64,000 bases of DNA from Thalassotalea sp. HSM 43. GTDB taxonomy: Bacteria > Pseudomonadota > Gammaproteobacteria > Enterobacterales > Alteromonadaceae. Shown in pieces: positions 9,621 through 18,525 of this stretch. Both the position numbers and the translations under genes were made by a program. Each line of letters begins with the position of its first letter. Within the stretch, counting starts at the first letter, position 1. The notes beneath the pieces are model-generated. The model worked only from the letters and a program-made list of their open reading frames with translations. It was not told where the DNA came from and made no database searches. Where the stretch lies: assembly GCF_004752005.1 (NCBI RefSeq), contig NZ_CP038493.1, forward strand, positions 1,636,302 through 1,700,301, read 5' to 3'.

Positions 9621-10412
9621 TTAAGAGGCGGCAAATACATCGATGTTATTTGCCGTTAGCAATGCAAATAGATATTTTACCGGTATTGCGTAGGTAATTC
9701 CGCTTGGCGCACTGATCACCGACTCTTTGCCGTTGCGCACCAACACCTTATTAATTATCGCCACCACTTTACCAGACTCAGGCATATAGACTGGACTGCC
9801 GCTGTTGCCCGGATAAGCTGTCGCATCAAGTTGATACACTAGCTTGGGGTTTTTCAGCTTTTTGATCATCGCTGGCGTTAATTGCTTACTACCGTGTAAT
9901 GGGATCACATCTGGGGTGATACTGGCGATCATGCCTTTGTGAGTGACCGGATATAGGCCTAGAACCGCGCCAATAGGAAAGCCGGTAAAGGCGATATCGC
10001 TGCCTTCCGCTAAAGTTTGCTTATCGGCTAACGGAATCGGTGCCAATTTACCGCTTTGTAATTTTAACACCGCTAAATCATCGACTTCTGAAAAGGCCAA
10101 TAACGTCGCTTGATGCACTTTCGCTTTTGGCCCCGTCCCAGAGAACACCACTTGTTGTTGCTTTGTTTCGGCATCAAGCCGCTGCAACACATGGTAATTG
10201 GTCACCACATAGCGACCATTACCAATCACAAACCCTGTGCCGTATAGGCGACTCTGTGGCTTACCTGTCGGTTGATATATACCAACACCAACAATGCCTG
10301 GCTTAATTTGCTTGATTGTCTCTATCAGCTTGCTATCAGCGTTAACCAATGGTGACAGCAAACAAGCCAGTAGGCACATCAGTGCCGTAACACTAGCCCT
10401 TATTGGTTTCAT
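9621..10412 (-). CDS. Exported trypsin-like serine protease
   Basis: The 263-residue product has a signal peptide (about 1-25, ending VNADS) and a chymotrypsin-fold domain. All three catalytic residues are visible: His in VVTNYHVLQ, Asp in EVDDLAVLKL and Ser in AYPGNSGSPVYM. It lacks a PDZ domain, unlike DegP/DegS, so it is a single-domain secreted or periplasmic protease. Its ATG lies 20 bases inside the end of the PrsT gene, so the two are coupled in one leftward unit. It probably belongs to the exosortase locus; a role in processing or quality control of exported proteins is inference only. Confidence 0.85.
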   Translation of the reverse strand: MKPIRASVTALMCLLACLLSPLVNADSKLIETIKQIKPGIVGVGIYQPTGKPQSRLYGTGFVIGNGRYVVTNYHVLQRLDAETKQQQVVFSGTGPKAKVHQATLLAFSEVDDLAVLKLQSGKLAPIPLADKQTLAEGSDIAFTGFPIGAVLGLYPVTHKGMIASITPDVIPLHGSKQLTPAMIKKLKNPKLVYQLDATAYPGNSGSPVYMPESGKVVAIINKVLVRNGKESVISAPSGITYAIPVKYLFALLTANNIDVFAAS

Positions 10413-13146
10413 ACAAACGCACTACTTGCTGTTTATCTTCACTATCGCTGATGCTATCAAGCAGCTTTTTCGCTTGTTCAAATTTCTTCAGGTGCACCAG
10501 TAATTCCGCATAATGAATTTTCACTTCTTCATTATTTGGCAGCTCTTCTTGCACTCTGCGCATCAGTAAGTCAGCCTGCTTGTATTCACCATTACGCATA
10601 TAGGCATACGCCAGCGTATCGAGTACATGCGGGTTTTCAGGTGCTAGTTTCGCCGCTTTTTGGGCCGCGCCTAGACCCAGCTCCAAATCATTGGCTTGAA
10701 TTGCAGCCCAGGCCAAATTATTTTGGATAGCGAAGTTATCCGGACTTTTAGTCGCCATGCGTTGGTAGTACTGCAAGGCTGACGCAGGGTCTTGTTCCAG
10801 TTGTAGCTCGGCCAATAAGCCCTGCACCATAGCATTGTCACCATGATCGGTCTGTGCTTGACGCGCTACTTGCATAGCTTTTTGATGATTGCCGGTTTTT
10901 TGTAACACTCGTGCATAGGAAGAAGCACTGGCAAAGCCCTTGTCTACCTCGTACCAATTTGCTGCACTATGAGCCGCTTTGTCCCATTGTTGCAGGCGAC
11001 TTTGAATCTTGGTTGAAAGTGCCCAATAAGGTTTCGGCTCAAGTGTTTTTGGATCGATTTTGGCCAAACGTTTTTCGGCTTCTCGATAGGATTTGGTCTT
11101 ATACAAATAGTTAACTTCAAAAAACTTCAGCATCGCGGCATTAGGGAATATATCTTGCGCTTTTTTTACCTCAGTATAGGCTTGTTGGTTTTTGCCTTGG
11201 TTTTCAAGCGCCATCAATAAACCCAATTGCGCGGTGAAATTTCTTGGGCTGATTTTCACCAACTTAGCGAAGGTTTTCTCTGCTTTGACAAAGTCTTCAC
11301 TGCGGATAGCCACTTTGGCTAATGCCGATAATAATCTTGGATCGTCATCAAACTGGGTTTGCAGTCTTTCTAACTGCTGCAACGCTTGCTCTTCTTGACC
11401 GATATTGTCATAGGCTTGCGCCCGAGCAATAGCAATGGTCAGGCTGTCAGGGTTGTCTTGCGATAATTGCGTTAGGAAGTCGATAATTTTATCATCATCA
11501 ATCTTAGGCGCCATATTGACCGCGGTTCGTAACGCACCTCGATGTTCAGGGTTTCTAGCCAAGACCTTTTCAACATGAACCAGAGCCAGATCATATTGCT
11601 CTAATCGATTGTTCAGTTGTGCCAAATTAAAGTGCGCGCCCATAGAATCTGGCTTAACCACCAATGCCTGTTCAAAGGCTTGCTTGGCTTTTTCAGGTTG
11701 ACCTATCTCTCGCCAAACCACACCGCGCGCCAAATAACCGCCTTCACTGTCTGGTACTTCTTCTATCCAACGGTCGGCTTCGACCATGGCCAGTTCATTG
11801 TTGTCGCTTTGCATATAATGATAGATTAACGCCAATCGGGCTTCCGACATATTCGGGTCAATCCTTAATGCGTTATTAAGATCCTTAATACCTGAGTCAT
11901 CTTCTACAGATAGTTTCAAACTACCGCGGCGGCTCATCATTTCAGGGTCATCCCCTTCGATGTTCTCCAGGCGTTTGATGTAATCTCTTGCTTTGTCTTT
12001 ATCGCCACTGCGCAATAACTCAACCGACGCATTCGCTAAGGTCGCAAAGTCGCTAGGAGATAAGGAGTTGACGGTGTCGATATTGGCAATCGCATCATCG
12101 ATATAACCCAGTCTTAACTTCACTTGCGTCAACACTTGTTGCGCCACATGCGTTTTTGGCAGGCGATTTTCGATTTGTGCCAAATGGTGATAGGCCATTT
12201 CCATATTGTCGGTTTTGTAATGGCTGATACCGGCAATTAGATTGGCTTTGTGTAAGCTTGGCATACTGGTTAGCGCGACAGTCGCATATTCAGCAGCCTC
12301 TTTATATTTACCTTCGCGTAAGCTAATTTCCGCTTTCAACTCATTAATAGACGGCGAGGTAGGCGACATCTTCAGTAATGAGCTGGTATGCATCTCAGCT
12401 TCTTCGAGTTCGCCACTTTTAACCAACATATTGACGTACAGTAAGCGCACGAAAATGTTGTTGCCGTGACGGTCTAAAATAGGTTTTAGCTCAGCCGCTG
12501 CGAGTTCCGCATTGTCATCAAGAGCGTACAAATTTGCCAATAAGATTTTGACATCATCAAACGAATTATCTTGGCTAACTAAAGGCTTAATTTCTTCGAT
12601 GGCCTCTTTTTTCTGACCTTCATTGGCCGCCATCCACGCTTTAGCCATGGTAAAATGCACAGAGTCTTCCGAGCCTTCTTTCATCACTCTCGCCAATAAT
12701 TCAAAACCATCATTAAAGCGACTTAGGTAGGTTAAACCAATACCCGCGACGGCTAATAGTTCGGTTTTCTTTTCTGGATGGAGTTGGGCAACACGATCAT
12801 CATTGGTCCATTCGAGGACACGATCGGATTCTGCTTTAAGTAAGGCAATACGAACTTGCAGGATCATAATCCGGTTGATATCAAAACCATTATCAAGACT
12901 GCGCTGAAATTCTTTTTCAGCACCATCAAAATTACCGGTTTGCATATACATTTGTGCCAGGATAAATCTGGCATCATTAGATTTAGGATCGAGTTGAATC
13001 GCATTCTTTAATTCGACGATTGCAGCCGAAACTTCATTTTGCTCAATGTATGCCAGTGCGGATTGGACATATTCATCTGCGGTCTTTTGGCCTGAGCACG
13101 CCACTAGAGCGGCAACCAAGAGTGCCGGTTTTAACGTTTTTAGCAT
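10393..13146 (-). CDS. prsT: XrtA/PEP-CTERM system TPR-repeat lipoprotein PrsT
   Basis: This 917-residue protein carries a lipoprotein signal (LLVAALVACSGQ, lipidated Cys near residue 17). Tetratricopeptide repeats then run almost to the end, recognisable by recurrent A/LxxALxxxxxxG-type helices such as NLAWAAIQANDLELG and VLDTLAYAYMRNGEYKQA. Length, lipobox and position near the exosortase gene match PrsT, the TPR protein of exosortase A loci. In other bacteria PrsT co-occurs with XrtA, PrsK and PrsR and is thought to help assemble or export the exopolysaccharide. It is transcribed divergently from xrtA and overlaps the downstream protease gene by 20 bases. Confidence 0.92.
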   Translation of the reverse strand: MLKTLKPALLVAALVACSGQKTADEYVQSALAYIEQNEVSAAIVELKNAIQLDPKSNDARFILAQMYMQTGNFDGAEKEFQRSLDNGFDINRIMILQVRIALLKAESDRVLEWTNDDRVAQLHPEKKTELLAVAGIGLTYLSRFNDGFELLARVMKEGSEDSVHFTMAKAWMAANEGQKKEAIEEIKPLVSQDNSFDDVKILLANLYALDDNAELAAAELKPILDRHGNNIFVRLLYVNMLVKSGELEEAEMHTSSLLKMSPTSPSINELKAEISLREGKYKEAAEYATVALTSMPSLHKANLIAGISHYKTDNMEMAYHHLAQIENRLPKTHVAQQVLTQVKLRLGYIDDAIANIDTVNSLSPSDFATLANASVELLRSGDKDKARDYIKRLENIEGDDPEMMSRRGSLKLSVEDDSGIKDLNNALRIDPNMSEARLALIYHYMQSDNNELAMVEADRWIEEVPDSEGGYLARGVVWREIGQPEKAKQAFEQALVVKPDSMGAHFNLAQLNNRLEQYDLALVHVEKVLARNPEHRGALRTAVNMAPKIDDDKIIDFLTQLSQDNPDSLTIAIARAQAYDNIGQEEQALQQLERLQTQFDDDPRLLSALAKVAIRSEDFVKAEKTFAKLVKISPRNFTAQLGLLMALENQGKNQQAYTEVKKAQDIFPNAAMLKFFEVNYLYKTKSYREAEKRLAKIDPKTLEPKPYWALSTKIQSRLQQWDKAAHSAANWYEVDKGFASASSYARVLQKTGNHQKAMQVARQAQTDHGDNAMVQGLLAELQLEQDPASALQYYQRMATKSPDNFAIQNNLAWAAIQANDLELGLGAAQKAAKLAPENPHVLDTLAYAYMRNGEYKQADLLMRRVQEELPNNEEVKIHYAELLVHLKKFEQAKKLLDSISDSEDKQQVVRLYETNKG

Positions 13147-13272
13147 CCCACTTCCTTGAAGTTCTGTTGATTATTATTCGAACAATGAAAGTATAGATGA
13201 AATTTTCAAAGTTATGAGCTAGACCTAATGTAAAGCGTTTTAAAACCTAACTTAAACAAAAACAACAATAGC
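13147..13272. promoter_or_regulatory. Divergent promoter region prsT / xrtA
   Basis: These 126 bases separate the two divergent exosortase transcription units and must hold both promoters. I looked for a sigma-54 signature (GG-N10-GC), because PrsR is a sigma-54 activator, and found no convincing match. Confidence 0.4.
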
Positions 13273-14664
13273 ATGATGAATTTCCGGGTAGCACCGCTGA
13301 TGCTGATCGCACTGATATTTTTGAGTGTTGCCATCGTCAATCAGCAAATAACCATAACCATATGGCGTCATAGCTTTGATGACGGCAGCTATTCGCACGC
13401 CTATCTGATCCCGTTCATTGTTGCCTTTATGTTTTGGCAATTACAAAAACGTGGCGAGTTAATCTCTCGTCAGGCGTTGAGTTTGCCTGCCTGCGTTATT
13501 TTTATCGGCGTTGGCATACTGTTATTTATTTCGGTACGAGCACAGCTCAGTCTCGGTTACTGGTTGTCGATGTTATTATTGTGCGTTAGTGGCATTATGT
13601 TGTTTTTTCGCTGCAATATCGCCACACTTGCCGCCAGTTTCTACCCAATCTATTTGCTTCCGGTATGGGGCGGCTTTACCGATATATTGCAATCGATTTC
13701 TGTCGTTGCAACCGGCGTACTATTAAGTTTTTCAGGCATTCCGTTCTTTATTGAGCAAGAGTTGGTCACCATTCCCGCTGGCATATTTAAAATTGCGAAC
13801 GGCTGCAGTGGCTTACGCTATTTATTGGTGTCACTGGCTTTGGCGCATCTGTATATTTTGCTGTATTTGCGCCATTGGCAAAGCGCGGTGAAATTTTTGG
13901 CGGTGGCCATTGCTGGTGCATTGTTGACTAACTGGATACGCATCACCGCATTGATATTGGTCGGTGAATATACGCAAATGACATCGGATTTAATTGACGA
14001 TCATAATAACTTTGGTTGGTATCTGTATATTCCATTCCTGTTCATTTTATTTAAATACGGTACGCATCTTGAGAACGCTATTGCCAAAAAGCAAAGCCAA
14101 GAGCAAAGCCAGCAAGACGATGAGGCTAACAGCACCAAACCGGTCGCTAGCGTATCACTGCCAACAGTATCGGTGTTTATTATTGGTTTGTTTTTGTCGT
14201 CTTCATTTTTAGCGACTGTGCACAAGTCAACACAAGTGTTGACGCAAATAGAGACCTTACCGTCACCTCAAATTAGCTATTTTTCATCCATTGACGTCAC
14301 GCAAAGCGAAACCGACATACAGCAAACGATTGAATATCGTATTTGGTTTGACTGCAAAGAATTAGATTGTAAGCCGGATTTTTATCTCAACAAAATTGTC
14401 CCTGAAGGCTGGCACGTTGTGCGCCGCTATCAAAACGAGCAGGGCAACCAAGTGATTGTGCGCCGCGGTAATGACGAAGCAAAAATCACCTATCGTTACC
14501 AATTACATGATGCTCAATTTACCAGTTCACTGGCACTGAAATTAGCCAGACTAAAACATTTTATGACAACGGATAGCCGCAGCAGTATCCATTGGCAAAT
14601 GTCTCGATGTAAAACCACGCAATGCCTTGAACAAGAGAAGATAGCCAATGAAGCCACAATGTAA
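13273..14664 (+). CDS. xrtA: Exosortase A (XrtA)
   Basis: Exosortases are multi-pass inner-membrane transpeptidase-like enzymes that cut the PEP-CTERM anchor of exported proteins. The 463-residue product has about eight hydrophobic segments in its first 270 residues. The catalytic triad residues are visible: Cys178 in NGCSGLRYL, Arg223 in TNWIRI and His244 in DDHNNFGW. The part after about residue 290 contains one more hydrophobic segment and a soluble domain (about 325-463). By position this corresponds to the EpsI/DUF3485 domain often fused to XrtA, but it is short and poorly conserved, with a CKELDC pair. The gene heads a rightward unit and overlaps the next gene by 17 bases. Confidence 0.93.
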   Translation: MMNFRVAPLMLIALIFLSVAIVNQQITITIWRHSFDDGSYSHAYLIPFIVAFMFWQLQKRGELISRQALSLPACVIFIGVGILLFISVRAQLSLGYWLSMLLLCVSGIMLFFRCNIATLAASFYPIYLLPVWGGFTDILQSISVVATGVLLSFSGIPFFIEQELVTIPAGIFKIANGCSGLRYLLVSLALAHLYILLYLRHWQSAVKFLAVAIAGALLTNWIRITALILVGEYTQMTSDLIDDHNNFGWYLYIPFLFILFKYGTHLENAIAKKQSQEQSQQDDEANSTKPVASVSLPTVSVFIIGLFLSSSFLATVHKSTQVLTQIETLPSPQISYFSSIDVTQSETDIQQTIEYRIWFDCKELDCKPDFYLNKIVPEGWHVVRRYQNEQGNQVIVRRGNDEAKITYRYQLHDAQFTSSLALKLARLKHFMTTDSRSSIHWQMSRCKTTQCLEQEKIANEATM

Positions 14665-15562
14665 GCGTGTGCTTATTTTTGGCAATGGGCGTCTGATTGA
14701 ACAATGGCGGCAAATGACCAAAGACGTCGAGCAAATAAAATACTGTAGTAACTATGACGAATTGGCTCAGTATCCAGTTAAAGACAGCGCCGTGTTGTTT
14801 GCCAAAGTCGATTTACTGCTCGGCATTAAATTAGCCTTACGCTTTAAACTCAAAGGCTACCCAAAGGTGATGCGGCGATGGATGGGTACCGATGTGCTAA
14901 ACCTGAAAAAACTCAGTGCTTGGCAACGACTTTGGGCGCTACCTATCCTAAAAACGACATTGGATTGTAATCTTGTCTCCGCTTCATGGCTTGGCGATGA
15001 TTTGCATAACATGGGGTTTAAAAACATTAACTCTTGGGAAGCGCCATCGCCCCTGTATTATCAGTGTTTGCAATTAACGGAGCAACACATTGAACACAGA
15101 TGGCAGCAAAAACCAAAGACCATCATCATTTACTCAAATGAGCACAGGGAATGGCTTTATAAAACTCAACAAATGATTGAATTAGCCGAAAAGCTTGCTG
15201 AATATCAGTTCATTTTTGTCGGTCATCCAGATAAACAACTCGGCCTATCCCACAACGTAAAATCAATAGGCATCGTTGACCAAGAGCAGATGCATGAATT
15301 GTATTGTCAGAGCCATTTTTTAATTCGCATCACTAGCCATGATGGCTATTCACGCATGGTGGTTGAAGCACAGCAATATGGCCTGCAAGTGATCAGTAAC
15401 TACCCGCGCGTGCATGGCCATTTTGCGAAAAGCAATGAACAAATAATTGATGTACTCGATTCAATTAACGGCGCTAATCCTGATGCCCGTCGCTATGCAT
15501 TGGATCACTTTACACCGCAAAAATGGACACAAACCTTGCTAACGCAACTGGCTGCCAGCTGA
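14648..15562 (+). CDS. Glycosyltransferase-like protein (GT-B C-terminal type)
   Basis: The 304-residue protein begins with a Rossmann-like segment (KRVLIFGNGRLIEQW). In its second half it has features of a GT-B glycosyltransferase nucleotide-sugar domain: YQFIFVGHPDKQ, an SHFLIRITSHDGYSRMVVEAQQYGLQVISNYP stretch and a closing HF-x-W helix. The E in VVEAQQYG is where family 4 enzymes have the EAxAxGxP motif. The N-terminal half is short for a full GT-B acceptor domain, so it may be a divergent enzyme. It overlaps xrtA by 17 bases, so it is probably a polysaccharide-assembly enzyme. The sugar is unknown. Confidence 0.7.
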   Translation: MKPQCKRVLIFGNGRLIEQWRQMTKDVEQIKYCSNYDELAQYPVKDSAVLFAKVDLLLGIKLALRFKLKGYPKVMRRWMGTDVLNLKKLSAWQRLWALPILKTTLDCNLVSASWLGDDLHNMGFKNINSWEAPSPLYYQCLQLTEQHIEHRWQQKPKTIIIYSNEHREWLYKTQQMIELAEKLAEYQFIFVGHPDKQLGLSHNVKSIGIVDQEQMHELYCQSHFLIRITSHDGYSRMVVEAQQYGLQVISNYPRVHGHFAKSNEQIIDVLDSINGANPDARRYALDHFTPQKWTQTLLTQLAAS

Positions 15563-15596
15563 TTGTCTGCAATACTTAACAAAGAGGTTGTTAACT

Positions 15597-17084
15597 ATGC
15601 TTTTTATGCGAAATTTTGCCATTATCTTGCTTTGCTCGATGGTTTGCCACACCGGCAAAGCCTATGGCACGGATACGCCACCTCTGTGTGAACCTGAGCC
15701 GAAACATCAGCAGACTTATTACGTCGCCCTTGATGGCCATGACTACAAAGGTAAAGGCACTATCAACAACCCTTGGCGCAATATTGCCTTTGCGGTATTT
15801 AAAGCCCAAGACGATAGCCTGATTGTGGTCCGCCCCGGAGTCTATGAAGGCCCAGTTAAAATCAGTAAGACATTTAAAAAAGGCATCACCATCAAATCGG
15901 AAGTGCCTTATGGCGCTAAACTAACCGCGCAAAAACGGGTATTGGCGCTGGTTAAGGCTGCTGCAAACATTCGTATTCAAGGCTTTGAGATTTCCCATAA
16001 AGGGCCAGGTGCTCGCCCGGTGGTGGTGCACATTGATGCTTGGGGTACAGAAAACGTGCATGGTATTAGCCTAGTTAACAATATCATTCACGATAGCTAT
16101 AACAATGATTTGTTAAAGATAAACTATGGCGCGCACAACATTTTGATCAATTGCAATATGTTCTATAACCAAGGCAATTCAGACGAGCATATTGATATTA
16201 ATTCGGTTGCTGATGTCCACGTTCGCCATAATGTGTTCTTTAATGACTTTCCCGCAAGCAATCGCGAAATAACAAAAAAATCATCCAGTTACATAGTTAT
16301 CAAAGACAGTAATAACGAAGATGACCGCTTCTTTGGTAGTACCAACATTAATATTGATGGCAATATTTTCTTTAATTGGCAAGGTTCACATGGCCATGGG
16401 TTTATCTTAGTCGGCGAAGATGGCAAGCCTTACTTCGAAGCCGAAGACATCAACATATTCAATAACTTACTTATTGGTAATAGTAAGATTTCGATGCGCT
16501 CACCGTTTGCCGTAAAAGGCGCTCACAAAATAAACTTTGACCATAACACCGTGATCGGTGACTTACCCAGTAATGCCTATGCGCTGCGAGTCAGTGTCGA
16601 AGGCAACAATAAGGTGCCAACTGACATTAACATGCGTTACAACATTTATTCCGACGCCACAGGCACCATGGGCTCTGGTGATTATCAAATGAGCAATGAC
16701 TTCACCGATACCGAATATGGTGATGTGGATGACTATCTGCTTAGTAATAATATCGTTTTTAATGGCGAAGAAGGCGCACCGTATTCACTACTTGATGTGG
16801 TTAATGCCAGTGATGATGACGATCTGCGCGAATTTGATACCGGCATCACATTGCAACAAACCTTAGTGTCGCCAATTTACCTAAGTAAAAGCAAAAGCTT
16901 TGCCGATGGTTCGACTTCAATTGAGCAAGTATTTAAGAAAATCATCAATGATTTGACGCCGCCTAAGCAGCCGCAAAAGCTGGCATTAGATGAGTCAAAA
17001 GCAGTGCCGTTACACGATATATTAGGTCGTCCACGCACACCGCCGTACAGTATTGGTGCGATCGAATATGAGACAAATAAGTAG
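15597..17084 (+). CDS. Secreted right-handed beta-helix protein
   Basis: The product (495 residues from the ATG at 15597, which follows an AAAGAGG ribosome-binding site) has a signal peptide (about 1-25). Parallel beta-helix rungs follow: repeated NNxI/NxxxxN units such as IRIQGFEISHKG, ISLVNNIIHD, VRHNVFFND, INIDGNIFFN, INIFNNLLIG and INFDHNTVIG. The opening TYYVALDGHDYKGKGTINNPW block is typical of pectate-lyase-like or DUF1565 proteins. The C-terminus ends GRPRTPPYSIGAIEYE, a common end of such folds, and has no PEP-CTERM anchor. It could be a lyase, epimerase or structural protein acting on the exopolysaccharide in the periplasm or outside; the reaction cannot be named. Confidence 0.75.
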   Translation: MLFMRNFAIILLCSMVCHTGKAYGTDTPPLCEPEPKHQQTYYVALDGHDYKGKGTINNPWRNIAFAVFKAQDDSLIVVRPGVYEGPVKISKTFKKGITIKSEVPYGAKLTAQKRVLALVKAAANIRIQGFEISHKGPGARPVVVHIDAWGTENVHGISLVNNIIHDSYNNDLLKINYGAHNILINCNMFYNQGNSDEHIDINSVADVHVRHNVFFNDFPASNREITKKSSSYIVIKDSNNEDDRFFGSTNINIDGNIFFNWQGSHGHGFILVGEDGKPYFEAEDINIFNNLLIGNSKISMRSPFAVKGAHKINFDHNTVIGDLPSNAYALRVSVEGNNKVPTDINMRYNIYSDATGTMGSGDYQMSNDFTDTEYGDVDDYLLSNNIVFNGEEGAPYSLLDVVNASDDDDLREFDTGITLQQTLVSPIYLSKSKSFADGSTSIEQVFKKIINDLTPPKQPQKLALDESKAVPLHDILGRPRTPPYSIGAIEYETNK

Positions 17085-17087
17085 TCG

Positions 17088-17162
17088 ATGAAATTTACTA
17101 AACCGCTGGGCCTTGTTGATTTAGCGAAGATGCTATCTAAGGTCTACACTTTAAAAAAATAA
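17088..17162 (+). CDS. Possible 24-residue small protein
   Basis: A short open frame, MKFTKPLGLVDLAKMLSKVY followed by TLKK, lies between the beta-helix gene and the phosphodiesterase-like gene in the same direction. Its hydrophobic and basic residues alternate as in an amphipathic helix. The ribosome-binding site is weak. It could be a real small protein, the remnant of a longer gene, or chance. Confidence 0.25.
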   Translation: MKFTKPLGLVDLAKMLSKVYTLKK

Positions 17163-17180
17163 CCATTTTCTGGGGTTACC

Positions 17181-18518
17181 GTGAAATCTAAAAAAGTCAT
17201 TTTGGTTGAGTTTAATGAGCTCTGTCCTAGCCTGATAGATAAGTTTTGTCAGCAAGGCAAACTTCCTAATTTTTCGCGCTTAGCAGCGCAAAGCCAAAAA
17301 TTTATCACCGATGCCAACTGTGACGTTGAATACTTAGAGCCTTGGATCCAATGGGTTACCTTACATACTGGGGTTGCCTATGATGAACATAAGGTATTTC
17401 GTTTAGGCGAAGCGCAAAACCTCAAACAAAGCTCGATATGGGATCGCTTATCGAAAAAAGGCCTTCGCTCTTGGTTATGCGGTGGCATGAACATTAAATA
17501 CGACAGCAATGACCCTAATATTTGGGCATTACCAGACCCTTGGAGTCTGGACAGCAAAGCGTCTCCAGCAGAATTTAATACGTTTTTCAATTTTGTTCGA
17601 GCCAACGTGCAGGAACATTCCAATGAAAAATTTCAACTGGGTGCGGCAAGCTATCTGCAATTTTTAACCTTTATGCTGCGCCGTGGTTTATCCATCGCCA
17701 CCCTTAAGCATATTGCCTCGGTATTTTGGAAACGCTACACCGGCGACTCGTGCGCCTGGCGCAAAGCCACCATTCTTGATTGGTTGCAGCTTGATTTATT
17801 CAGCTATGGCTTAAAGAAATTCAACCCACATTTTTCGGTATTTTTCTCTAATTCAACGGCGCATTTTCAACATAAATACTGGCGCTATATGGAGCCGCAA
17901 AAATTCGCGGTAAAAGCCAGTGAAAAAGAACTCGAAGAGTTTGGTAGTGCTATCGAGTATGCCTATCAAAATCATGACCAATTATTAGGCCGGATTATGA
18001 AAATGGCCGATAAAGATACCTGTATCGTCTTATCTTCAGCGCTGAGCCAACAACCGTTCACTGCCGAAGAAGAGCATGGTGGTAGACGCTTTTATCGACC
18101 AACTGATTTTGACCAGGTGGTCAGTTTATTTAACTTCGACGGATTACTCGATGTCAGCCCTGTGATGTCACATCAGTTCCATATGCGTTTCAACGACACG
18201 CAACAAGCTGAGACCGCCTATCAGGCATTACAAGGCGTTACCTTTGCCGATGGCGCCCCATTTCTTAAACTGGTGCTGGAAGACGATAAGGTCTTCGCTG
18301 GCTGTGCCGCGAATAGCTTAGTCGATGAAAACAGTCAATTTGTTATTGACGGTCAGCAGCATAGATTCTTTGACTATTTCTATATGGCGGACAATATCAA
18401 AAGTGGCATGCACCACCCTGATGGCATTTTTTGGGTGTCACAACAACAGGCCAGCGACAGCAATGCAGAACGCATTAAGTTAACGCAAGCGACGTCGGTA
18501 ATTCTTGAACAATTTTAA
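17181..18518 (+). CDS. Alkaline-phosphatase-superfamily (phosphodiesterase-like) protein
   Basis: The 445-residue product resembles type I phosphodiesterases and nucleotide pyrophosphatases. It opens with a beta-strand (KVILVEFNEL), then has LPNFSRLAAQS, the nucleophile-type EPWIQWVTLHTG and the late FSNSTAHFQHKYW stretch. Active family members have Asp-His pairs at the last position and an SDHG motif further on. Here these read STAH and SSALSQQ, so some metal ligands appear lost and catalysis is doubtful. The GTG start at 17181 has a GGGGT ribosome-binding site. It is the last gene of the rightward xrtA unit and faces the flippase gene. A role in polysaccharide substitution is inferred from context. 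Confidence 0.65.
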   Translation: MKSKKVILVEFNELCPSLIDKFCQQGKLPNFSRLAAQSQKFITDANCDVEYLEPWIQWVTLHTGVAYDEHKVFRLGEAQNLKQSSIWDRLSKKGLRSWLCGGMNIKYDSNDPNIWALPDPWSLDSKASPAEFNTFFNFVRANVQEHSNEKFQLGAASYLQFLTFMLRRGLSIATLKHIASVFWKRYTGDSCAWRKATILDWLQLDLFSYGLKKFNPHFSVFFSNSTAHFQHKYWRYMEPQKFAVKASEKELEEFGSAIEYAYQNHDQLLGRIMKMADKDTCIVLSSALSQQPFTAEEEHGGRRFYRPTDFDQVVSLFNFDGLLDVSPVMSHQFHMRFNDTQQAETAYQALQGVTFADGAPFLKLVLEDDKVFAGCAANSLVDENSQFVIDGQQHRFFDYFYMADNIKSGMHHPDGIFWVSQQQASDSNAERIKLTQATSVILEQF

Positions 18519-18525
18519 TCGCTGA

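Noticed and set aside
9629-9655. cggcaaata / tatttgccg hairpin after the YibQ-like gene
   Set aside because: It is within the 3' coding end of the protease gene and has no T-run, so I did not call a terminator.
15597-17084. Beta-helix protein as PEP-CTERM substrate of XrtA
   Set aside because: Its C-terminus is GAIEYETNK, without the PEP motif, membrane helix or basic tail.
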